DNA of 64,000 nucleotides from contig NC_054084.1 of NCBI RefSeq assembly GCF_017562075.2, positions 5,063,501 through 5,127,500 of the forward strand, read 5' to 3'. Below, piece after piece: positions 26,301 through 38,300 of this stretch. Every line of letters starts with the position of its first letter. Positions within the stretch are counted from its first letter, which is position 1. The notes under the pieces are model-generated. The model did not search any database and was not told the origin of the DNA. It saw only the letters and a program-made list of their open reading frames with translations. The stretch is from Anopheles merus (lineage: Eukaryota > Arthropoda > Insecta > Diptera > Culicidae). The translations under genes were made by a program, and so were the position numbers.

Positions 26301-29300
26301 GAACTCAGCGCGCATATACGCTTCGCAGGAGACACACAACCGGAACACCGTCCACCTAATTAGCATGCGTTCGATGTGTCGGGTGTGTTGTTTGCTGAGT
26401 TTACCAATTTGTGTGTCCTTTCTTCGTAGCAATCGACCGATGCACATGCTACGATCTCTTCATAAGTGTAATTAGCAGAACGGGACTGTGGTCCAATTAG
26501 AAGCGGCAACTTATGAACCGACCAGGAGGGTCTGTCAATGTCTTGTTCACATGATGCGACCGGTGACTCGGTGCTGTGAAATCTATTGATCGAAAAGGAA
26601 TGTGGAACGATTATTTCTTCCCAAGCCGGTTGTCCCAGTGATTGACTGGATGAGATCAAACGTGTAAATGGACACCATACTGGGCGGAAGGCGCCTTCTT
26701 CATGTTGGACTTCTGCCGGCTGCACCGTACGAGTGGCTTCCCAAGGGTTCCACCAATATCACGCTACATTCCCACGGATTCACACGGTTAATTGTGCCTT
26801 CTGATTGATCCTCACATTGCACATGACATTTTCCGCCCTTTGGCTATTCGAGTGCATGTCAATAAACGGAAACCTCTTACCAAACATCTGTTTGTTGTTT
26901 TTTTATGGATCTCTTACGATCGTTATGAACGCTAATTTCATGGAGCTTAGGCTTAATTAACTTTGAAGAGAAACCAATTATTTCTTTGTTTTACAAACAA
27001 TTACAAAACCTTCTACAATTCGTTACGCTCACATAGCACTTAGCCTCATATAAAACGAGGACAGCAAAGGCTGGACGGTAGTTACCGTGTGGTACAATCT
27101 TAGCTTCAGTTATACTTTGATAGCGATACGATCCAAGATGTTTGGCTTAGGGGTGTTGCTGCTAGCGCTAGCTACTGTGCACTGTTTTCCAAACTTTACG
27201 TTCGATAGTGACGCTGCTGCGGGCAACCTAGAACTGGACTTTACATATGAGTAAGTCTGCCGGGCAATATACTAGAGATTTAACGGATTTTTGGATTAAG
27301 TGGATTTTTTGGATTAACGAACAACTTCTCCGCGGTTTCAGTGAAAATGCCATTGACGATTACTACCCACTTGATGGGTTCTTGTCATTTGACAGAGCCA
27401 ATGAATGGCTAACCATTTTAATTAACAAATATCCTAGTAATATCACGACCAAGCCGCTCGACAGATCGCCCGAAGGACGAAGCATCAGAGCCGTCTACAT
27501 CAATAGGCAGCAAGAGAAGAAAATCATCGTAGTAGCGAACTTGCATGCCCGTGAGTGGGCCGCTACGTCCTCGGCCATCTACATCATCCATGAGCTGATT
27601 TATCATGCCAACAAGTACCCAGAAGCGTCCGAGTTTCAATGGATCGTAGTGCCGATAGCGAATCCGGACGGCTACGAGTATACCACAACCACAGACCGCC
27701 TCTGGCGCAAAAACCGCAATAGTCCTCTCGGCATTGATCTCAACCGCAACTTTGGCTACAAGTGGGAGGTGGAGGTAAGCCCCGACGATAAAAATCCCGA
27801 AGGAGACACGTACCGCGGACCGTCGGCGTTTTCCGAACAGGAAAGTAAAGCAATAGGGAATCTTCTGAAGGAACATGCACAGACAACGATACTGTACGTC
27901 GATCTCCACACATTCGGTGAGACTATCCTGTATCCATGGAGCTTTACGGACGAGCCGGCACCGAATGCGGTCTGGAGCAGATCCGTTGCCGAGGAAGGGG
28001 CGCGTGGGATCCTCTCGCGGTCGGGTAAAACCTATCAGGTTGGTACCCCTGCCGAGCGCTCGTTCAAAGAATCTGGATCCAGTATAGACTACTGCTTTAG
28101 TCTTAACATTAAAGCATGTATTGCGATCGAGCTGACAGCGGGATCGTACGAACTTCAGAACAGCACCATCCCACTGGCCGGTCAGGAAGCGCTAGCTGCA
28201 GTGCTCTCGATGGCTGTTTATGCAAACGCTGGGAATTCGCCGCTCTAAATCGAGCTCTTTCTAATATCGCTCGTGCTTAGTTTGTTATTTATAACCCATT
28301 ATAATAAATATTATGAAAATATTACATAAACGTATAATCTAAACAATTAAATTATCTTACTATAAAGCTCTCCAAATATGACAAATCATTTTCATAAAGT
28401 CGTACGATTGTGCATACTTGATTCCAGTAAAAAATGAATATAAAATGCAAATTTTAGTAGCTTTTTTTCAAATCGTATCGTGAAGGCGATGAAATTAGAT
28501 ACTGTTAGCAAAAGCTAGGAAACATCACACATGTTTAGTACATATGTGATCAACCTTTTTTTTTATTATCTGGCGTAACAATCGACTATGGTTTAATCCG
28601 TCAGAGCCAATCATGGGCTTGGATATCCGAGGCAATGATTTGAAGATCCGTGTAGTACGTTTCGACACGTATGTATATCTTGTACACTAAACGCAGATGC
28701 CTCTTTAGATGAATATCATGAATATTATCAAGGGCAATGGATTTGTAACAGCTGTATATCAACTACTAATCCATTTTTAAGGTAAACAACATTGCGTTGT
28801 ATTTTTTTGAATAAAAATTTAACTACAATTTTATTGATAAACATTTCTAAATAAGCATGTAATTCAGTCCTTCGTATCAATTGCATTATACTTAATTCCT
28901 TAATTGGAATGAACCTGAGATCCAGTATATAAAGTTTCGATACAAAACATCCCACAGAGCAGTTGAAGTGTCTACCTTACCTACAAAATCATTTTTACTA
29001 AGCATACAAAGAACTCAAACACAACATGTTAGTCATAGGAGTATTGCTGGCGTTCGTAACGCTGGCTACTGTTAACTGTCGGCCAAACTTTGCCTACAAT
29101 CAGAGTGTTCCTTACACTAACTTGCAATCTGAGTGAGTATCAAACACTTATTTGTATTCGCAATACTAAAACAAAGACCTTTCCCACTTACAGCCTCGAC
29201 AATTTTAATCCCCTAGATTTCTTCATGTCATATGAAGAAACCAATCAATGGTTAGCAGCTCTAGAGGCGAATTATCCAGACAAGTGCAAGGTACAACCGA

Positions 29301-32300
29301 TTGCTCGATCTTACGAAGGGCGTGACATCATGGCCGTCTATGTCAACACACAACAAAGCAAGAAAATTTTCGTAGTCGCTAACCTGAATGCCCGTGAGTG
29401 GGCTGCCATGACATCGGCCATCTACATCATCCACGAGCTTGTTCGTAATTCCAACAACTACCCAGACGCGGCCAAGTATCAATGGATCGTTATTCCGATA
29501 GCGAATCCAGACGGTTACGACTATACAAAAAGCACAGATCGCTTCTGGCGCAAGAACCGTGCCCCGCAGACGGTAGTTGATATCGGAACTGACCTAAACC
29601 GTAACTTTGATTACATGTGGGACGTCCTGATCAATAAGAAAGATGATTTTTTGCAATCAGAAACCTACCGCGGTCCATCCGCGTTTTCGGAAATAGAAAG
29701 TAAGGCCATTGGCCAGTTTCTTCAACAAAATGCGAATTCAATCGTACTGTACGTTGATCTACAAGCTTACGGAGAGTATTTAATGACTCCCTGGGGTTAT
29801 ACGAAAGATCCTGCACCAAGTGCCGAGTTCCTTACATCCATAGCACAAGCCGGCTCCAAAGCTATAACAGATCCTAAGAGCATACTAGGCGAGGATCCAC
29901 ATTATTTGGTGGGCTCAGCAGCAGAGATAATGAAAGAGGCGCCTGGATCTAGTATCGACTACTGTCTATCCGTTGGAGTGAAGGCTTGTATTGCCATGAA
30001 GTTGTCTAGTAGAGAATACGAAATAAATACGTCGGATATCCCTATATTCGGCAAACAAGCGCTCACTGCAGTGCAAGCAATGGCAGTCAAAGCGGACGGT
30101 TGAAAAAAGTTACAATTGAACATGAGTGAAGTTCTCAGATATGACCTCCTGCTTATATTATCCTTTCAATAACTAATAAAAGATGCATTACAAAACTTAA
30201 ATTACACAGCGACTTTACATATTCTTCATCGTACAATATCATAACTCTAATGAACTTCCAATTCATACAAAACACCAGTTGTAGGAATGTTTTAATTTTT
30301 TATTGGAATTTGGACATCAAACTATCAGTGGAAGTTACCGTTACCATAAATATAATGTAACGCAAAGGGAATATGTTCCGTAGGAAATTCTTTCCAGGGA
30401 AATTTTGTCTGTTGATCTTTTTCATAGTTTTAATCGGCACTCAAAACCTTTTTTTATATTAAATATAATTCACCACATGGCTGGAAGTAAAACATGACCA
30501 CATTGGAATTCACGAGAACTGCATTCGTTTCAGTTCATGTTAGTTTCAATGTTCAAAACATCGATCGAACAATCTTAATATACTGTTTGAGAGCATTAAT
30601 AAAATGATTCAATCAAATGGCTTTAGTTTAAACCAAGCGAACAAAAATCATCAGTTTTTTTTACACTTTTAATTCCCAAAACATCAATGTGCTTCATTCT
30701 CGATCGAATCAACAATTTGAGATCTTTTACATATTAACCCACTGTATAAACGGAGACAATTTACCAGCCCTTTTAACTTGTAGTTATTGATTCAGTTTCC
30801 GTGAAAGCTATGATATTCTTCATATTCTATCATATTCTACGCTACTAGAGGTTCAGCCCTTCTTGCTTTCCCAATTTATGTTATCATTACCATATTTCAC
30901 AGTCGTGTGAATTGTTTTGCTACTTTCATAAATTGCTCTAAATGTGTTAAACGAGTTTTTACCCTAATATTTACGTTTCAAATTACAATTTGATATCCGT
31001 TACATAATTTCATACGATACTTAGCTTCTTATCTTAAGGAAATTGCAATTTCTTGAACTATTCGCAATGACGCTGAGATCCAATATATAAGCTTCGATAC
31101 AAAATTTCAAACAAAGCAGTTGAAGACTCTACCTAACCTACAGAAACGGTTTCATCAAGCATTCGAAGAACTCAAACACAACATGTTAGTCATAGGAGTA
31201 TTGCTGGCGTTCCTAACGCTGGCTACTGTTAACTGTCGGCCAAACTTTGCCTACAATCAGAGTGTTCCTTACACTAACTTGCAATCTGAGTGAGTATCAA
31301 ACGCTTATTTGTATTCGCAATACTAAAACAAAGACCTTTCCCACTTACAGCCTCGACAATTTTAATCCCCTAGATTTCTTCATGTCATATGAAGAAACCA
31401 ATCAATGGTTGGCAGCATTAGAAGGTAAATATCCAGACAAGTGCAAGGTACAATCAATTGGTAATTCGTACTGGGGACTTGATATCAACGCCATCTATAT
31501 CAACACACAACAAAGCAAGAAAATTTTCGTAGTCGCTAACCTAAATGCCCGCGAGTGGGCTGCCATGACATCAGCCATCTACATCATCCACGAGCTTGTT
31601 CGTAATTCCAACGGCTACCCAGACGCGGCCAACTATCAATGGATCGTTATTCCGATAGCGAATCCAGACGGTTACGACTATACAACAACCACAAATCGTT
31701 TCTGGCGCAAGAACCGTGCACCACAAACGGTAATTGATTTCGGAACAGACCTAAACCGTAACTTTGATTACATGTGGGACCTGGTGATAACCGACCAAGA
31801 TGATGATCTGCAATCAGAAACCTACCGCGGTCCATCCGCGTTTTCAGAATCGGAAAGTAAGGCGATTGGCCAGTTTCTTCAGCAAAATGCGAATTCAATC
31901 GTACTCTACGTTGATCTACAAGCTTACGGAGAGTATTTAATGACTCCCTGGGGTTACACGAGAAATCCTGCACCAAATGCTGACTTCCTTACGTCTGTAG
32001 CACAGGCCGGATCCAAAGCTATAACAGATCCCACGAGAGTACCTCGCGATGCGCCCTTTTATTTGGTGGGATCAGCAGCAGAGATAATGAAAGAGGCGTC
32101 TGGATCTAGCATCGACTACTGTCTTTCCGTTGGAGTGAAGGCTTGTATCGCCATGAAGTTGACAAGCCAAGGATACGAAATATACACCTCGGCTATACCT
32201 CTATACGGCCAACAAGCCCTCGCTGCAGTGCAAGCAATGGCAGTTAAAGCGGACGGAGGATAAAAGCTCCAACTGAACATGTCTAATAGTTTTGAAATAT

Positions 32301-35300
32301 GACCTCATGCAAATGTTTATCCTATTAATACATAATAAAATATGCATTACAAAAAACTAAAACAGACGTGTATATTCCAGATCAAAGATTATTCTAGACA
32401 GCATGCTCTTGAGGAATTTTAAAAGTCCTCATATAAAAGACCACTTGAAGCACATGGTGAAATATTCTAAATTGATACTGAAATTTCGACAGTTAACTAT
32501 CAATGGAAGTTTCCTATCATAACATGAAATACAATGCAACGAACAGCAGAATTGTGTATTGCTTTCTATTACAGAAGTCGGTGCGCAACAGCCCAACCAA
32601 ATATATGGTAGATAATTTCATTTACTTATCAATTTGTATCGACACTCATATACAAAATGCTTCTATAATATAATGTATCCAAATAGATCTTCTTCCTCTT
32701 CTTTGTCACATCAACCGTAATCGGTCAAGGTCTGACTGTACCACTAATGGGCAAGACTTTCAGTAATTTATTGATTCCCCGTAGCAGGATAGTCCGTCCT
32801 ACTTATAAGGGGCGTGATACTTTCAGGACTTGGACCTATGACGGGCAAGTGGTTTAGTCATACGAGTTGACGACTGTACCATGAGATCGGCCCTAATAGA
32901 TAAACGGCGTTCAAATGCACAGGAAAAATCTTTCACATTCATACTATTAAAAGAGTTTTATTTTATTCCACACTAACGTTCATAAATGCCTTTCGTCAAA
33001 TGATACATTTCTGGTCTGATTTAAAAATCATTTCACTGATTCTCTTAATTGTAACAATCGCTAGAATATTTTCAAGCTATTACGAATAGTTTTGGTTCTT
33101 TTAATAATCATTCCAAATAAGCTAATTGATTCAATATCATTAATGTTATCAAACCTATGAGTTCCTGTTTTCAATGGAAATATACAATTCGCTTGGTATT
33201 TACCTTTCTGTTACGAAATTACTATTTAATGTCCGTAACATGATATCATAAACTAATTATCATGTGCATTTGATATCCAATACATTCCATTTCTTTTGTT
33301 TACTGAAATGAAACTGAAAACCGATATATAAAGTTTCGATACAAAACATCCCACAGAGCAGTTCAAGTGTCTACCTTACCTACAGAATCATTTTTACTAA
33401 GTATTCAAAGAACTCAAACACAACATGTTAGTCATAGGAGTATTGCTGGCGTTCCTAACGCTGGCTACTGTTAACTGTCGGCCAAACTTCGCCTACAATC
33501 AGAGTGTTCCTTACACTAACTTGCAATTTGAGTGAGTATGAAACGCTTATTTGTATTCGCAATAATACAACAAGGAACTTTCCCACTTACAGCCTTGACA
33601 GCTTTAATGTTTTGGATGTTTTCATGTCGTATGATCAAACCAATCAATGGTTGGCAGCATTAGCGGCTGAATATCCAGACAAGTGCAAGGTACAACCGAT
33701 TGGCGATTCTTTCTATGGTCTCGACATCAACGCGATCCATATCAACACACAACAAAGCAAGAAAATTTTCGTAGTCGCTAACCTAAATGCGCGCGAGTGG
33801 GCTGCCATGACATCGGCCATCTACATCATCCACGAGCTTGTGCGTAATTCCAACAGCTACCCAGACGCGGCAAAGTATCAATGGGTCGTTGTTCCCATCA
33901 CAAATCCGGATGGCTACGAGTATACAAGAACCACAGATCGCTTCTGGCGCAAAAACCGTTACCCTCAAACGGACACTGAATTCGGAACAGACCTAAACCG
34001 TAACTTTGATTACATGTGGGACTTGTTGCTGAACGAAGAAGATGATGATAGGCTAGGAGAAACTTACCGTGGTCCAGTACCGTTGTCGGAATTCGAAGCT
34101 AGGGCAATTGCAAAATTTCTTCAGCAAAATGCGAATTCAATCGTGCTCTATGTTGATCTACAAGCTTACGGAGAGTATTTAATGATTCCTTGGGGTTATA
34201 CGAAAGATCCTGCACCAAATGCTGAGTTCCTTACGTCTGTAGCACAGGCAGGCTCTAAAGCTATAACAGATCCTACGAGAGTACCTCGCGATGCGCCCTT
34301 TTATTTGGTGGGATCAGCAGCGGAGTTAATGAAACCGGCGCCGGGATCTAGTATCGACTACTGTCTATCCGTTGGAGTAAAGGCTTGTATTGCCATGAAG
34401 TTGACAAATCGGTCATACGAAATACATACCTGGGGTATCCCTATATTCGGCCAACAAGCCCTGGCTGCCGTGCAAGCAATGGCAGATAAAGCAGACGAAG
34501 GATAAACGCTACGACGGGAGATGTTTGGTTTTGAGATTCAAACCGCTGCAAAGATTCAAGCTATGTAGAATTAATAAAAGACGCATTAAAAATCAAAATT
34601 GTTACGGAATCTTCGTATCAATAGTTTTCTGTGCAACTTAAGTACATTTACGGTCATCAGGTGGTGCAACAGTAAGATCACTTAGTGAAATATGCAAAAC
34701 TATAGTGGAATGTCGCAATTTAACTATCCGTAGATCCGTGTACTGTCATTAGGTTACATATACTATGCAAGAAGAATTTTTAAAGTGTTTTAAGGACACT
34801 TTCAACCTACTATAGTGAACCATGCAAAAAGCCAAAACAAATTTCAATTTAGTTTATCGGCTTAACAAAATTCGTATTCATGAGAACTGCATTTGTTTTA
34901 ATTCATGTTAGTATCAATGTTCAAAACAAAGATCGAACAGTGTTAATATACTGTTTGAGATCATCAAGAAATATTTTGGCAAATGGCGGTATAAAAAAAG
35001 CTAAACCCGGACTTAAACAGCATCAGCTTGACGATGATATGTGACTTCTTAAAACATTAACTTCCTTTACTCTAGATCGATTCCACTATTTGGGATCTTC
35101 CACATTAACCACTGAATGAACGGAGATAATTTAAACGCCATCCCAACTTATCATTACTGAACCAGTACATGTGGAAGCTATCTGATTGTTCCTAGACGCT
35201 ACTAGAAGTTCATTCCTTTCCACTTTTCAAATTCATGTTATCATTATTGTGTTTCACACTCGTATGAATTGTTTTGCTATTTTCATAAATTGACATCTCA

Positions 35301-38300
35301 AACGAAATTTTCATTTGATTATGTAACGTTATTTCATAAAGTAATTAATTACTTTTGTTAACAAAATTGCAATTTCTTCCATTATTCCATTATTTTGTTC
35401 CATAAAATGCCACTGAGATCCAATATATAGGCTTCGATACAAGATTTCAAGCACAACAGTTCAAGTGTCTACCGAAAATATACACACGTTTTCATCAAGC
35501 ATTCAAAGAATTCAAACACAACATGTTAGTGATAGGAGTATTCCTGGCATTCCTAACGCTGGCTATTGTAAACTATCGACCAAACTTCGCCTACAATCAG
35601 AGTGTTCCTTACACTAACCTACAATCTGAGTGAGTATCAAATACGGTTTTTCAATGTAGATTAATACAACAAGATCCTTTCTCACTCGCAGTCCTGACGA
35701 GTTTAAGCCCTTGGATATTTTCATGTCTTATGATGAAACCATTCAATGGATGGGAGCTCTAGAGACGAAATATCCAGACAAGTGCAAGGTTGAACCGATT
35801 GGTCGATCGTACGAAGGGCGTGACATCAACGCTATGGTCATCAACAAACAACAAAGCAAAAAAGTGTTTGTAGTAGCCAATATGCATGCCCGCGAGTGGG
35901 CTGCCATGACTTCCGCTATCTACATCATCCACGAGCTTATTCTTAATTCCAACAACTACCCAGAAGCGTCCACGTTTCAGTGGATCGTTGTTCCGTTACC
36001 GAATCCAGACGGTTACATGTACACCAGATTGGAACGCCTTTGGCGCAAGAACCGTGCCCCGCAGCAAGATAACGCCACTGGTGTCGATCTGAACCGGAAC
36101 TTTGCTTACAAGTGGGAGTTGAACCTAAACGAAGAGGATGATGATCCCCACAAAGAAACCTATCGCGGTCCATCCGCATTTTCCGAGCTAGAAAGTACAA
36201 CTATAAATGATTATCTGAATCAAAATTCAAATTCTATCGTACTATACGTTGATCTGCAAACTTTCGGAGAGTATATATTAATTCCGTGGAGTTATACAAA
36301 AGATTCTGCCCCAAATACAGATTTCCTCATGTCCGTAGCACATGCCGGGGCCAAAGCCATAATATCTCAATCGTATGAGTACTATGTGATTGGCACACTA
36401 TCGGATCTTGCACACCCCGTGTCGGGATCTAGCATGGACTACTGTTATTTCGTTGGAGTTAAGGCGTGTATTGTTATCTTGCTGACCAACGAAGGATATG
36501 AAATTGCGCCAAGTACTATCATCCCTTATGGGCAGATAGCACTCGCTGCAGTGCAAGCAATGGCAGTTAAAGCGGGTGAATAATAAAAGCCCCAATGTAA
36601 TATATGAATAGCTCATCGAAATTATCTGTTACAAATATGAATGGCCTTTGAATGACCTTAAACCCATGAATGACATTTAATTTAAATTTGTTTTAGCCTC
36701 AGCCTGTTAAAGATTTTGGAATGTTATCGAATTATTGAATTATCGAAGACATAAAAACGCCATTTCAACTTATTATTTTGATTTCATTCAATTCCTGTGT
36801 AAACTATACTGGACCTACAAAAGCTACTCTAAAAGTAACACGTAACAGTAATTATCGCTGAGTCTCTAGACAAAATTAAAATTTGATATCCGTAACATAA
36901 TTTCATAAACTAATAATATTGTTGTATCAATGTTAAGTGAATTCCACTTGTTTTCTTGAATGAAAATAAACTATGATCTAATATATAAAACTGCGACATG
37001 AAACTCCCCACAGCGCAGTTGAAGTGTCTAGCTAACCTAGAGAATCGTTTTCATCAGGCATTCGAAGAACTGAAATATGTTGCTGACAAGAATATTTCTG
37101 ATGTCCTTAACGCTGGCTGCAGTAAACTGTCGACCAAATTTCCCCTACAATCAGAGTGTTCCTTACACTAACTTGCAATCCGAGTGAGTGCCAAAGATTT
37201 TCTTTGATCTGCGTTAATACATCAAGGACCTTTCCCACTTACAGCCCAGATAATTTTAACCCCCTGGATTTCTTCATGTCATATGATGAAACAAATCAAT
37301 GGTTGGCAGCTCTAGAGGCGAAATATCCAGACAAGTGCAAGGTTGAACCGATTGGTCGATCGTACGAAGGGCGTGACATCAACGCCATCTATATCAACAA
37401 GCAACAAAACAAGAAGGTTTTTGTAGTAGCCAACATGCATGCCCGTGAATGGGCTGCCATGACATCGGCCATCTACATCATTCGTGAACTCCTCCGTAAT
37501 TCCAACAGCTACCCAGAAGCGTCTACGTATCAGTGGATCGTTGTGCCCATGGCAAATCCGGACGGTTACGAGTATACCAAAGCTGATGATCGTTTCTGGC
37601 GTAAGAACCGTGCCCCACAGCAAGACAATGCCCTCGGGGTTGACCTAAACCGTAACTTTGGTTACAAGTGGGAGTTGTACCTGAATGAAGAAGATGACAT
37701 TCCGAACGAACAAACGTACCGCGGTCCATCCGCATTTTCTGAGCCAGAAAGTCGCGCAATAGGTGATTTTCTGCAGCAATATGCTAAGTCCATCGTACTG
37801 TTCGTAGATCTACATACATACGGAGAGTACATCCTAATTCCCTTAGGTTATACGACAGAGCTTGCACCAAACGCTGATTTTCTCATGTCCGTAGCACAGG
37901 CCGGATCCGCGGCCGTATTATCTCAAACGAATCAATTTTATCTAGTTGGTACTCCACCGCAGCTATTGTACGCGGTGTCCGGATCAAGCATAGATTACTG
38001 TTACTCTGTTGGCGTCAAAGCGTGTATTGCTATCGAACTGACGGGTGATGGGTTTGAAATTGAGCCTAGTAATATCATTCCACACGGCCAAGAAGCACTC
38101 GCCGCAGTGCAAGCAATGGCAGTTAAAGCAGACGAAGGATAAGAGCTCCAATTTGACATGTATGGTTCATTCGATATGAATTTCTGAGTTTTTCCGGTTT
38201 TAAAATTTTCAAGAATGATGAGATAAATGACAATATCAAAAACCAACGATTATTTTTTCTATTTTAGTTTTACAATTTCATGAAATGCAAGTTAAATTTC

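Noticed and set aside
29026..34505. CP2-CP4 as assembly duplicates of one gene
   Set aside because: Spacers, promoters and parts of the coding sequence differ clearly, and a SINE lies in only one spacer.
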